DNA of 64,000 nucleotides, from NCBI RefSeq assembly GCF_000472425.1, contig NZ_AXAI01000001.1, positions 428,501 to 492,500 on the forward strand, read 5' to 3'. The position numbers and the translations under genes were made by a program. The DNA comes from Bradyrhizobium sp. Tv2a-2 (GTDB taxonomy: Bacteria > Pseudomonadota > Alphaproteobacteria > Rhizobiales > Xanthobacteraceae). This document shows positions 37,211 to 47,475 of this stretch, piece after piece; positions within the stretch are counted from its first letter, which is position 1; every line of letters starts with the position of its first letter. The notes under the pieces are model-generated. The model did not search any database. It saw only the letters and a program-made list of their open reading frames with translations, and had not been told where the DNA came from.

Positions 37211-37313
37211 AAAGCATGATCCGGAAAAGTGTGTAGCGGTTTTCCGAAAAGATCATGCTCAATCAAAGAGCTAAAGCGCGACGACGATTCAACCAAATCT
37301 CATCGCGCTTTAG
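37211..37313. repeat. Long dispersed palindromic repeat
   Basis: A unit beginning AAAGCATGATCCGGAAAAGTG and ending in a perfect 10-bp inverted pair CTAAAGCGCG (37271-37280) / CGCGCTTTAG (37304-37313), with a second GGAAAA/TTTTCC stem. It matches a repeat common in Bradyrhizobium genomes. It overlaps the stop codon of the SulP gene. Confidence 0.8.
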
Positions 37314-39070
37314 CCCGCGGCGAGATCGTCGGTCACGACGCCGGGCCCGGAAGCACTTCCCTTGATGTCCGCAACGGCCCGCGCGATGGTCGCGCGATAG
37401 CGAGCGCGTCGCGGGCCCACGCCATGGGTCAGCAAGGCGCGGCGTACCGTCGGCGACGCTCCGGTGATGAACAGCTTGATGCCCTGGCGGGCGGCCTTGG
37501 CGGCGACGCGCGCAATCACGTTCGCCGCCGTCGAATCCAGGAACGGCACCGCCGCGAAATCGACCACGAATGCCTTGCGTTTTTCAGCGACGCCTTCGAG
37601 TGCGGCCCCTATCGCCGACGCCGCGCCGAAGAAGAACGCGCCGGTGATGCGATAGACCAGCACCTCGGGGTCGACAGCGAGCTTTGCATCATAGGGCACG
37701 CGATCGCCATTGCCGTCGTCGGCCCGATCTGCCGTGACCAAAGGCGTGTCGTTCTCGATGCCGGTCATCTGTGCCATGCGGTTGATGAACAGCACCGCGC
37801 CGAGCGCGAAGCCGACCAGGATGCCTTCCGTGAGGTCGCGGAAAACCGTCAGCAGAAAAGTGGCGAGCAACACCGTGGCGTCGCCGCGCGAAGACCGGAT
37901 CAGGGTTGCGAACTCCTGCTTCTCCGCCATGGTCCAGGCGACGACCACCAATACTGCGGCCAGCGCCGCGAGCGGGATATAGCTCGCCAGCGGCGCCGCG
38001 ATCAGCATGAACGCCAGCAGGAACACCGAATGCAGCATACCCGAGACCGGACCGCGCGCTCCGGCCCGGACGTTGGTGGCGGTTCGCGCGATCAGGCCCG
38101 TGACACAAATACCCCCGAACAGCGCCGATCCGATATTGGCAAATCCCTGCGCCACCAATTCGCAGTTGGAGCGGTGCCGGCGGCCGGTCATGCCGTCGGC
38201 GACCACGGCGGACAACAGCGATTCAATGGCCGCAAGCAGTGCGAACGCGATGGCATCGGGCAGCACCGCCTGCGCCTTCTCCGCGGAGAAGAGCGGCAAT
38301 GCCGGCAGCGGCAATTCCCGGGGAATTCCGCCAAAGCGGCTGCCGATGGTTTCCACCGGCAGCGACAACGCCCATGTGGCGAGCGCCGCCACGACGACTG
38401 CGATCAGGATGCCGGGCCAGGCCGGCCGCCATCTCCGCAACACGCCAATGATGCCGACGCTGAGCGCTGCGATCATCACCGCCGAGAGATTGGCCGTGGG
38501 CAATGCGTGCGCGAGCGCCTCGAGCTTCGGGATCAATTCGCCCGGCTCTTTCGTGGTCAGCGTAAGGCCGAACAGGTCCTTCAGCTGGCTGACAAAGATG
38601 ATGACGGCGATGCCGGCGGTGAAGCCGACCGTCACCGGATAGGGAATGAACTTGATGTAGGTGCCGAGGCGCAGAAATCCTGCCGCGACCAGTATAAGCC
38701 CGGCCATCAGCGTGGCCAGTATGACGCCGTCGATGCCGTGGCGCTCGGCGGTCAGCGACACCAGCACGATGAAGGCGCCGGCGGGTCCGCCGATCTGAAA
38801 GCGGCTGCCGCCCAACAACGAAACGATGAAGCCGCCGACCACGGCGGTATAGAGCCCGCGATCCGGCGTCACGCCCGAGGCGATTGCGATCGCCATCGAG
38901 AGCGGCAGCGCCACGATCGCAACCGTCAGGCCCGCGATCACATCGGCGCGAAAATCACCGAAACCATAACCCTCGCGCAGCACCGTAACGAGCTTCGGCA
39001 AATAGAGCTCGGTGAAGGTCGGTTGATGCAGCTGATGCGCCCTGCCGGCGCGCTCGCTTGCGATGCTCAT
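37310..39070 (-). CDS. SulP-family anion transporter with STAS domain
   Basis: A protein of 586 residues with about 12 helices (VIAGLTVAIVALPLSMAIAIASG and GFTAGIAVIIFVSQLKDLFG are typical) and a C-terminal STAS domain (about residues 460-570) with VDFAAVPFLDSTAANVIARVAAKAA. SulP proteins carry sulfate, bicarbonate or other anions. The start at 39070 is chosen for GGAG eight bases upstream; longer starts to 39127 are possible. It follows the XRE regulator in the same operon. Its stop codon falls inside the repeat at 37211-37313. Confidence 0.92.
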   Translation of the reverse strand: MSIASERAGRAHQLHQPTFTELYLPKLVTVLREGYGFGDFRADVIAGLTVAIVALPLSMAIAIASGVTPDRGLYTAVVGGFIVSLLGGSRFQIGGPAGAFIVLVSLTAERHGIDGVILATLMAGLILVAAGFLRLGTYIKFIPYPVTVGFTAGIAVIIFVSQLKDLFGLTLTTKEPGELIPKLEALAHALPTANLSAVMIAALSVGIIGVLRRWRPAWPGILIAVVVAALATWALSLPVETIGSRFGGIPRELPLPALPLFSAEKAQAVLPDAIAFALLAAIESLLSAVVADGMTGRRHRSNCELVAQGFANIGSALFGGICVTGLIARTATNVRAGARGPVSGMLHSVFLLAFMLIAAPLASYIPLAALAAVLVVVAWTMAEKQEFATLIRSSRGDATVLLATFLLTVFRDLTEGILVGFALGAVLFINRMAQMTGIENDTPLVTADRADDGNGDRVPYDAKLAVDPEVLVYRITGAFFFGAASAIGAALEGVAEKRKAFVVDFAAVPFLDSTAANVIARVAAKAARQGIKLFITGASPTVRRALLTHGVGPRRARYRATIARAVADIKGSASGPGVVTDDLAAG

Positions 39071-39126
39071 GCCCAATGCTCCGCCACCGTCATGGATCGC
39101 CGGCCGACTGTCGGCATCACGAGGCA

Positions 39127-39399
39127 CTAGCCGCCCGTGCGGCGAGGCGGTCCCGGTTGCTTCAGGCGAACGCCGCGTCCGCCATCGTCGCTGCGCGCGT
39201 GTTCGCCGATCAGTTCGACACCGGCGCCATCAAGCGCATCGACCACCTTGATCAGCGTTTCGACGACGCCGCGGACGGTGCCCGTGCTGGCCTCCATCCG
39301 CTGGATCGTCGGCAAGGACACGCCCGCGAGCTCGGCGAGCGTTTTTTGATCGATCCCGAGCAGCGCGCGTGCCGCTCGCATCTGAAAAGACGTGATCAC
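39127..39399 (-). CDS. XRE-family transcription regulator
   Basis: A 90-residue protein. Residues about 5-58 form an XRE/Cro helix-turn-helix: RAARALLGIDQKTLAELAGVSLPTIQRMEAS. The short C-terminus is charged and ends RLKQPGPPRRTGG. It starts with GTG at 39399, with GAGG five bases before it. A clear promoter and a perfect operator-like dyad lie upstream, so it probably represses itself and the SulP gene that follows. Confidence 0.9.
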   Translation of the reverse strand: MITSFQMRAARALLGIDQKTLAELAGVSLPTIQRMEASTGTVRGVVETLIKVVDALDGAGVELIGEHARSDDGGRGVRLKQPGPPRRTGG

Positions 39400-39419
39400 T
39401 GCGGCCTCACGTAAAAAGC

Positions 39420-39448
39420 AGCATAGTTGATATTTAAAACAAGTACAA
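39420..39448 (-). promoter_or_regulatory. XRE-sulP promoter
   Basis: On the minus strand TTGTAC (39443-39448) and TATGCT (39420-39425) are separated by 17 bases, a sigma70-type promoter. The transcript would start about 13 bases before the XRE start codon. Confidence 0.75.
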
Positions 39449-39466
39449 TGATGTAAAATACATCAT
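39448..39466. promoter_or_regulatory. Palindromic operator
   Basis: ATGATGTA / TACATCAT, a perfect 8-bp dyad around AAA. It touches the upstream edge of the -35 hexamer, a classic position for an XRE repressor site. Confidence 0.7.
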
Positions 39467-39576
39467 GCGAAGCCGAAAGCAAGCGTCGCGTACGAGCCGC
39501 ACATAGCCGCGCTTTCATTTCGCGGAACAGCGCGCGAGCCATGGGCGAATCCGGCTCGAGACCCGAGTAAAAAAGA

Positions 39577-39606
39577 GGTCATGAACCCACTTGCGGATTC
39601 ATGACC
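39577..39606 (-). terminator. Rho-independent terminator after the EF-G-like gene
   Basis: GGTCATGAA (39577-39585) pairs with TTCATGACC (39598-39606). On the minus strand the 3' arm runs into CTCTTTTTTA. It lies about 26 bases past the stop at 39633. Confidence 0.85.
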
Positions 39607-39632
39607 CATTTGATGGCCTTGCAATCAGACGT

Positions 39633-41681
39633 TCAGGCCGCATCCCGATGCGCAGCGATGATCTGGTCGGCAGCGCGGCCGGTGACTTCAGCCATGTGAT
39701 CGAACTGACGCGTGAAGCTGCCGGCGCCGGCGGTGGCGGAGCGCAATTCCACGATCAATTCGCCGATCTCCGATTCCGGCATCAGGGCACGGACGCAGTC
39801 CCAGCCCTGCCAGCCGTCACGGGTGTCGAAGGAGAGGATCTGCCCGCGCCGCGCCGACAGGATGGCGTTGATCTTGGCGGTGGCATCCGTCGGACAGACG
39901 ATCTCCACGGTGTGGATCGGCTCGAGCAGCACCGGCTGGCATAGCGGCAGGCCCTCGCTCAAGCCCACCCGCGCCGCGGTCCGGAACGCAAGGTCGGAGG
40001 AATCGACGCTGTGATAGGAGCCGTCGGTCAGCGTCACCGCCAGATCGGTGACGGGGAAGCCGAGCGGCCCGCGCGTGAGCCCGTCGACCACGCCCTCTTC
40101 CACCGCCGGGATGTAGTTGCGCGGCACCGCGCCGCCGACCACCTTCTCCGCGAACTGGAAGCCCTCGCCGCGCGCCAGCGGCTTGATGTCGAGCACCACG
40201 TCGCCGAACTGGCCGTGGCCGCCGGACTGTTTCTTGTGCCGGCCGCGCTGGGTGATCGGCTTGCGGATGGTCTCCTGATAGCCGACCACGGGCGGATGCG
40301 ATTTGACGTTGACGCCGAAGCGTTCGCGCAGGCGCTCCAGCGCGACGCGCAGATGCATCTCGCCTTGCCCCCACAGCACGGTGTCGTGGGTGCGCGGGTT
40401 TTGCACCATGGTGAGGGAGGCATCCTCCTCGTTCAGCCGCAGCAACGCCTGGCCGAGCTTGACGTCGTCCTTGCGATCGGCGGCCGCGATCGAGATCGCC
40501 AGCACCGGCGGCATTGGCGCCACGGTCAGAAGCGCGGCAGGCGCGGTCTTGCCGCTTGAAACGGTTTCCCCCGTTTTGATGGTGTCGAGCTTGCCGAGCG
40601 CGACCGTGTCGCCGGCCTCGGCCGAGGCACGCTTGCCGTCCTGGCTGCTGCCGGCCGCGTAAATGCCCGACACCCGCGCGCTCTGGCCTGTGGAGGATTG
40701 CAACGTCGCGCCGTCGTCGAGATGGCCGGCGAACAGCCGCGTCAGCGACAGCTTGCCGCCGTGCTGCAGATGCAGGGTCTTGAACACATAGCCCAGCGCA
40801 TCCTTGGACGCGGGGACGCCGAGCCGCGCCGCGGTCGCGGTGGCATCAGGCGCCTCGTGACGCAGCGCCTTCATCAACCGCAGCACACCATTTTCGCGCG
40901 CGGCAGAGCCGAGCAGCACGGGACAGATCTGCCCCTCGCGCAGCTCGCGGGCGAGATCGTCGAACACGGCATCGCGCGGCGGCTGGATGTCTTCCAGAAG
41001 CTGTTCCATCAGCGCGTCGTCATGGTCGGCGAGCTTTTCCAGCATGGAGAAGCGCGCTTCCTTCTCGCGGTCGAGATTGCCGCCCGCGAGCTCGACCACT
41101 TCGGAGGCCTTGTGCTCGCGATAGACGAAGGCGCGCTCAAGCGCGAGATCGACAAAACCCTCGATCAATTCGCCGTTCCAGATCGGGATCTGGCGCAGCA
41201 CCAGCGGCACGCGTGAGGCGGGCTGCAAGGTCGCGAGCGTCTCGCGGACGCGCGCGTTGGCGCGATCGATCTTGTTGAGAAACAGGAAGCGCGGGATTTT
41301 CAAATCCTCGAGCTCGCGCAGAATGATCTGCAGCTGCGGCAGCTTCTTCTCGTCGGCCTCGCACACCACGACCGCGGCGTCGACCGCGGGCAGCGCCGCA
41401 CGCATGTCATGCGAAAACTCCACCGACCCCGGACAGTCGACGAAAGTGTAGCTGTCGCCCATGAAAGTCGTGGTCGCAGCCGTCAGCGACACGCTCATCT
41501 TGTGATGGCGCGCCTCGGCACTTGCATCGCCGACGGACGTGCCGGCATCGACGCTGCCGGCACGCGCGACTGCGCCCGTCCGTGCCAGTATCGCCTCTAG
41601 AAGTGTGGTTTTACCGCTTTGGAAAGGGCCCACCAGTGCAATGCACCGTGGACCTCGGGGACTTCTGACGTCTTGTCCCAT
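39633..41681 (-). CDS. EF-G-like translation GTPase (FusA2 type)
   Basis: A 682-residue protein with the five EF-G domains. GTPase motifs: GPFQSGKTT (G1) at about 18-26, DCPGSVEF (G3) and NKID (G4). In true EF-G the G3 is DTPGHVDF, and the His is catalytic; here it is Ser, so GTP hydrolysis may be slow or use another residue. Domain IV (GGHGQFGDVVLDI) and domain V are present. Paralogues with altered G3 are known, for example the FusA2 group, but no canonical fusA is seen in this window for comparison. The role is unknown. Confidence 0.9.
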   Translation of the reverse strand: MGQDVRSPRGPRCIALVGPFQSGKTTLLEAILARTGAVARAGSVDAGTSVGDASAEARHHKMSVSLTAATTTFMGDSYTFVDCPGSVEFSHDMRAALPAVDAAVVVCEADEKKLPQLQIILRELEDLKIPRFLFLNKIDRANARVRETLATLQPASRVPLVLRQIPIWNGELIEGFVDLALERAFVYREHKASEVVELAGGNLDREKEARFSMLEKLADHDDALMEQLLEDIQPPRDAVFDDLARELREGQICPVLLGSAARENGVLRLMKALRHEAPDATATAARLGVPASKDALGYVFKTLHLQHGGKLSLTRLFAGHLDDGATLQSSTGQSARVSGIYAAGSSQDGKRASAEAGDTVALGKLDTIKTGETVSSGKTAPAALLTVAPMPPVLAISIAAADRKDDVKLGQALLRLNEEDASLTMVQNPRTHDTVLWGQGEMHLRVALERLRERFGVNVKSHPPVVGYQETIRKPITQRGRHKKQSGGHGQFGDVVLDIKPLARGEGFQFAEKVVGGAVPRNYIPAVEEGVVDGLTRGPLGFPVTDLAVTLTDGSYHSVDSSDLAFRTAARVGLSEGLPLCQPVLLEPIHTVEIVCPTDATAKINAILSARRGQILSFDTRDGWQGWDCVRALMPESEIGELIVELRSATAGAGSFTRQFDHMAEVTGRAADQIIAAHRDAA

Positions 41682-41817
41682 TCGCCGCCTCCTTCATTTG
41701 GAGCTCGGCCCGTGATTGGGTCGGCAAACATCTATGCTCTGCCTGCCCCGGTTGTTTGGCAAGCAGGAAAAAATTCACGCTGCGGTGCGGAGACAATGAC
41801 TCCTTGGTGGAAAGCAG

Positions 41818-41892
41818 TCATTGCGAGTGAAGCAATTTGGCTTCCGTCATTCCGGGGCGATGCGTCAGCATCGAACCCGCAATGACTCGAAG
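41818..41892. repeat. Dispersed GTCATTGCGAGTGAAGC repeat
   Basis: GTCATTGCGAGTGAAGCAATTTGGC, then ATTCCGGGGCGATGCGTCAGC and CAATGACTCGA at the other end. The family is common in Bradyrhizobium intergenic DNA; another member is near 62190. Confidence 0.55.
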
Positions 41893-41908
41893 TGAAAGGC
41901 GAAATCGC

Positions 41909-42391
41909 TTAACGTCCCGGCCGCAGTTCCAAACTCTCCAGCCCCGCGGCGACGTTGATACCGACCTGGCCTTGCAGGCTCAGCGGCTGCAGCGCGATGG
42001 AGTTGTTGGAACCGCCGACCAGCACATTGCCGCCGAGCCCGACGCCAACAGAGGCACTGCCCTGCGCGCCGGCATAATCGCCGGAGAGATCGCCCGGTCC
42101 GAGCCGTTCGACCGGCGCATAGACTGCCCACCCCAGCGCGGTTTCCTCGGTGATACCGAGATCGATGCCGACCTTGCGAATGGTGGCGATATAACGGTCT
42201 TCCGGCACGCCCTCGACCCGGAACACGCAACCGAGATTGGTCACCGAGCCCACGATGAAGCCGACGCTGGCGCCGCCGCGGCATTCGAGCACGCCGATGC
42301 GCACGCGCGCCGCCGGCTGCTGCGCATCAGCAACGCCGACAGTTGTGAACAGGGTCGCGGCAATCGCTGCGGCGGACGTAAAGTAGCGCAT
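41909..42391 (-). CDS. DUF992 exported protein
   Basis: A 160-residue protein with a signal peptide (MRYFTSAAAIAATLFTTVGVADA). The mature part has the DUF992 features: RVRIGVLECRGGASVGFIVGSVTNLGCVF and DLGITEETALGWAVYAPV, then GGNVLVGGSNNSIALQPLSLQGQVGINVAAG. Secreted or periplasmic, of unknown function. The start is set to 42391 because the frame upstream to 42550 has no family sequence and the signal peptide begins there. Confidence 0.88.
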   Translation of the reverse strand: MRYFTSAAAIAATLFTTVGVADAQQPAARVRIGVLECRGGASVGFIVGSVTNLGCVFRVEGVPEDRYIATIRKVGIDLGITEETALGWAVYAPVERLGPGDLSGDYAGAQGSASVGVGLGGNVLVGGSNNSIALQPLSLQGQVGINVAAGLESLELRPGR

Positions 42392-42523
42392 GAAAACTCC
42401 GGCTGAGGAATGTGATGCGAGCCAAGATGAACGCTCGCCGGTAATCCCGGCGCTGCTCTCTATGGCACAGGATCGGCAGCGGTTCCAGATTCGCGGGCAC
42501 TGCAAGCGTGCAATAGGAAAAGA

Positions 42524-42541
42524 GGCCCGCTTGCGCGGGCC
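42524..42541 (-). terminator. Rho-independent terminator
   Basis: GGCCCGC / GCGGGCC with a short loop; on the minus strand it is followed by CTCTTTTCC. It ends the aminotransferase transcript. Confidence 0.8.
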
Positions 42542-42572
42542 CCTCAACATTCAGCGCCGGTTCAGAATGATT

Positions 42573-44533
<1,961 letters not shown>

Positions 44534-45187
44534 ATGTACAAGCTCTATTCGATGCAGCGTTCGGGCAACAGCTACAAGGTCCGCCTTGCGCTGGCGCTTC
44601 TGAACGCGCCGTACGACGCCATCGAAGTCGACATCCTGCGCGGCGAGAGCCGTACGCCGGAATTCCTCGCCAAGAATCCAAGCGGCCAGGTGCCGCTTCT
44701 GGAGGTTGCGGAGGGACGTTATCTCGCCGAGTCCAACGCCATTCTCTGGTATGTCTGCGGCGGCACGCCGCTCGCACCGGAATCCCGTATTGAGCGAGCC
44801 GAGGCGTTGCAATGGATGTTCTTCGAGCAGCATGCGCTGGAGCCGAATATCGGCGCCGCCTATTTCTGGCTGGCGCTGGTGAAGGGCGGCCGCGCCCTGC
44901 AGACGCATGCGCTGGAGGACTGGATGGAACGCGGCTACGGCGCGCTGCAGGTGATGGAAAATCACCTCAGGAACCATGACTATTTCGCCGCCGGCCAGCT
45001 CACGGTCGCCGACATCGCGCTCTACGGCTACACCCATGTTGCCGACCGCTGCGACTTCGACCTCTCGACCTTCCCCGCCATCCGCGCCTGGCTGAAGCGC
45101 GTCGAGCACACCCCTGACTTCGTCGCCATGGACTGGAGGCCGGCGGAGATCGTTGATGAGCCCACCAGCATTGTGGCGGGGTTGTGA
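44534..45187 (+). CDS. Glutathione S-transferase-like protein
   Basis: A 217-residue GST starting MYKLYSMQRSGNSYKVRLALALL, with NPSGQVPLL (cis-proline loop) and ESNAILWYV for glutathione binding, then the helical C-terminal domain. The N-terminal half has Ser11 and Gly12 near the usual catalytic site; no Cys is obvious. It shares layout with the GST at 22349. The start is ATG 44534; upstream frame has no family signal. Confidence 0.88.
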   Translation: MYKLYSMQRSGNSYKVRLALALLNAPYDAIEVDILRGESRTPEFLAKNPSGQVPLLEVAEGRYLAESNAILWYVCGGTPLAPESRIERAEALQWMFFEQHALEPNIGAAYFWLALVKGGRALQTHALEDWMERGYGALQVMENHLRNHDYFAAGQLTVADIALYGYTHVADRCDFDLSTFPAIRAWLKRVEHTPDFVAMDWRPAEIVDEPTSIVAGL

Positions 45188-45238
45188 GGGTCACTTTTGG
45201 CGACACCAGCCTCCCATCTCGCACCGTCATCCCTGCGC

Positions 45239-45260
45239 AAACGGCTTCGCCGTTTGTCGC
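45239..45260. terminator. Stem-loop after GST gene
   Basis: AAACGGC (45239-45245) and GCCGTTT (45249-45255) with a TTC loop, about 52 bases after the GST stop. It may serve as terminator; the T run is short. Confidence 0.4.
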
Positions 45261-45447
45261 TGGAGGCGCGTTGGCGCCGTCCCGGTTCAGATTGCGTCAA
45301 AAGTTAACAACAAGCAGCGGAACGTTAACCTTTGCGGCGAAACGGCCACTTTCGTCGCGGCTCCCGCCGCAATCTCGCCGGTGATCGCTGCAACATTGCA
45401 GTAACGCGCAAGTGATTCGTTCGGCACGCATGAGGATTGATTTCGCC

Positions 45448-45624
45448 ATGAAACGGTTGTCCGGCTCTGCAGGCTTTAACGGCCACAGCGCCCCGGTCGC
45501 GTCGTCCCGCCTGATTGACGCCGTCGCAGCGGCGCTCGTGCTCGGCGCGGTCTCGCTGTGCCTCATGATGTGCCTCACCGTGCTCGGGACCAAGACCAGC
45601 ATGGCGATGCCTCTGCTCGGTTAA
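45448..45624 (+). CDS. Small single-pass membrane protein
   Basis: A 58-residue protein: 20 polar residues, then one membrane helix (AVAAALVLGAVSLCLMMCLTVLG) and a short tail. A GAGGA lies upstream of ATG 45448, with a rather long spacing of 11; ATG 45430 is an alternative. It may be real, but I recognise no family. Confidence 0.4.
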   Translation: MKRLSGSAGFNGHSAPVASSRLIDAVAAALVLGAVSLCLMMCLTVLGTKTSMAMPLLG

Positions 45625-45772
45625 CCGCGATTTCCTACGATTTGATCCAACAGATCGTTAAACTCGCACCGTCAGTGCAAGCGGTGTTTCATCATCGCTG
45701 CAAAGATTCCCTGCCGCGAGACACAATCCGGCGCATCCGGCGCTTAAGCTCCTCGCAGGGGCAAGAACCGGC

Positions 45773-46588
45773 ATGCAATTCGATGGGCGCGCAATCTCCG
45801 GTCCGGTGCTGGCGGCAGCGACAACGCTGGCCGCGATCGCAATCGATCGTGGCCTGATCGGCGTTCCCAATCCGGCGCCACTCCTGGTGTTGATCGTCGC
45901 CCTGGCGGGGTCGTGGAGCGGCTTTCGTTCGGGCCTGATCAGCGCGGGAATTGCGATTGTCGGATCGGCGCTGTTCTTCCTGGATCACCGCGCGACCCCC
46001 GGCTATCAGATGTCCGATCTCGTCCGGCTTGCGATGCTGGCCGCAACCACGGGCGGCACGGCTGCGATCACCGGGCTGTTGCGGCAGCAGCTGATGGACT
46101 CGTTCGCGCATGAGCGCGCCGAGCACGCCACTGCGCAACGGCTGGCGGCAGCGCTTGACCAGGTCGACATCGGCATCGTGCTGCTCGATGCCGACACCCG
46201 CGCCGAGTTCATCAACCGCGCCTTCCGCAACTATTTCGGCCTGCCCGATGCGAAAGCCGACTCCAGGCCTGCTTTCGTCGCGTTGATGTATCACGGCCGC
46301 GACACTGGCGCGTTCGAGCTGCCGGCGGACGAATTGAACGCCTTCATTGCAAGGCGCATGGAGATGATGCGGATTGGCGACTCCACGCCGATCAACATTC
46401 GTCTCAAGGACGGCCCGGTGCTGCGTTTCTCCTGCACCGCATTGCCCGACGGCGGGCGCATGCTGAGCTACACGCCGATCACCGACCTCGTCCGCCACGG
46501 CGACAATCCCGCAGATGCAGACTATCTCCGTTCGCTGCGCGGCGGTGGCACTCGGGGGCTAGCGCGGAATCTGCGCGCCGCGGAGTAG
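45773..46588 (+). CDS. Membrane protein with PAS domain
   Basis: A 271-residue protein. Residues 1-105 form about three membrane helices, similar to DUF4118-type sensor regions. A PAS-type domain follows at about 120-230, starting QRLAAALDQVDIGIVLLDADTRAEFINRAFRNYFGLPD. No kinase, GGDEF or HTH domain follows, so it is either a partner of another protein or a truncated sensor. The start at 45773 is the first with an intact N-terminal helix. No two-component partner is adjacent. Confidence 0.7.
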   Translation: MQFDGRAISGPVLAAATTLAAIAIDRGLIGVPNPAPLLVLIVALAGSWSGFRSGLISAGIAIVGSALFFLDHRATPGYQMSDLVRLAMLAATTGGTAAITGLLRQQLMDSFAHERAEHATAQRLAAALDQVDIGIVLLDADTRAEFINRAFRNYFGLPDAKADSRPAFVALMYHGRDTGAFELPADELNAFIARRMEMMRIGDSTPINIRLKDGPVLRFSCTALPDGGRMLSYTPITDLVRHGDNPADADYLRSLRGGGTRGLARNLRAAE

Positions 46589-46593
46589 CCTCT

Positions 46594-46818
46594 TTGGTTC
46601 ACCCTCGCCCGTTGTGCGCCCACGGCTTCCGCTCCTCATCCACGACGGTGCTGAACCGCGAGCGCGTCAACGGCCGCAGAAGGTCCGAGCGCGATCTGGT
46701 GGAGATGCAACAGGACAGGCTCGACCGCTTGCCCGAACGCGTTGAGCTATTGCAGCATTGGGCGGACGAGATCGACGTCATGCGCGAGGGCGCGATCGTT
46801 CTTCCGCTCGTCGACTGA
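46594..46818 (+). pseudogene. Possible tail of a P4-type integrase
   Basis: The 74-residue frame has a C-terminal segment, LDRLPERVELLQHWADEIDVMREGAIVLPLVD, resembling the last helix of P4-like tyrosine integrases (ER..LLQ.WAD pattern). Everything before it is unrelated and noisy, and the catalytic part is missing. If this reading is right it is a decayed remnant. No attachment site or tRNA is seen nearby. Confidence 0.3.
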
Positions 46819-46847
46819 AAGAACTTCCCGTCGTCGCGAAGCGCGGT

Positions 46848-46949
46848 TCACTCAACGAACAGAACAGCCAGCACCATTCCGATGGGGAGAAGCCCGAGAC
46901 CGATCATGCCGACCCGATAAGCGGTTTCGCTTTCAATGAAACGACGCAT
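46848..46949 (-). CDS. 33-residue single-pass membrane peptide
   Basis: A small gene of 33 residues: MRRFIESETAYRVGMIGLGL then LLPIGMVLAVLFVE. A basic N-terminus is followed by a hydrophobic helix, a typical small membrane protein. GGGAG lies eight bases before the ATG. The ribosome site and protein character support it, but there is no homologue check. Confidence 0.45.
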   Translation of the reverse strand: MRRFIESETAYRVGMIGLGLLPIGMVLAVLFVE

Positions 46950-47475
46950 GACACGCGCTCCCTAGCCCAGAAGGCATGCCCTCAATCATGCACCCGCGAA
47001 TGCCGGCTAACAAGCACGAATTACCGCCGTTTCGGGTCACAGGGGCCATGTGTGCGTTGCGAGATCATTCTGGCCGACCCCGCGAAATAACGCGCCAACG
47101 CAGCCGGCTGAAACGGGTAGGCTGCGGCAATCACTTCGGCTTGGTCAACGGCTCAAGCGGCGTCGCGAAGACCGTGGCCGCTTTGGGCCAGGCTTTTGGA
47201 GCGGCTTGGGTGTCAGCGAATGATGCCGGAACGTCAAAGGGTATCATCCGTTGATGTGGGACCCTTCCGCGCCAAATGATCAACCGACGCGACATCGCTA
47301 AACAGCCGGCCCAGGCCGCTGTCAGCAAAAGCCCCAGCGTTTGCGCCGGGCCTCTTTGTTTCTGCAAGCAATCCGCCGCTGGCAGTTTACGAGTTCAAGC
47401 CCTAGTCTAACCTGGGCCCAGCGCCGCATCGCCGATGGCGATGCCTCATTGGTGCAAAGTTTGGAAAGAATTGAA

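Larger units (their letters stand above)
46589..47475. other. Long region with mostly remnants and small candidates
   Basis: About 890 bases without a normal gene. It holds a possible integrase tail (46594), a 33-residue membrane peptide (46848), a TTG-started frame at 47131-47367 on the minus strand that I rate too weak to list, a perfect GCATCGCC / GGCGATGC hairpin at 47427-47445, and an imperfect terminator-like hairpin around 47327-47359. Confidence 0.5.

Noticed and set aside
37229..39130. 633-codon plus-strand frame opposite SulP
   Set aside because: Shadow of the SulP transporter; it also crosses the dispersed repeat.
47131..47367. 78-codon TTG-started minus-strand frame with a short hydrophobic segment
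   Set aside because: It overlaps a terminator-like hairpin and has no ribosome site near any start; too weak to list as a gene.
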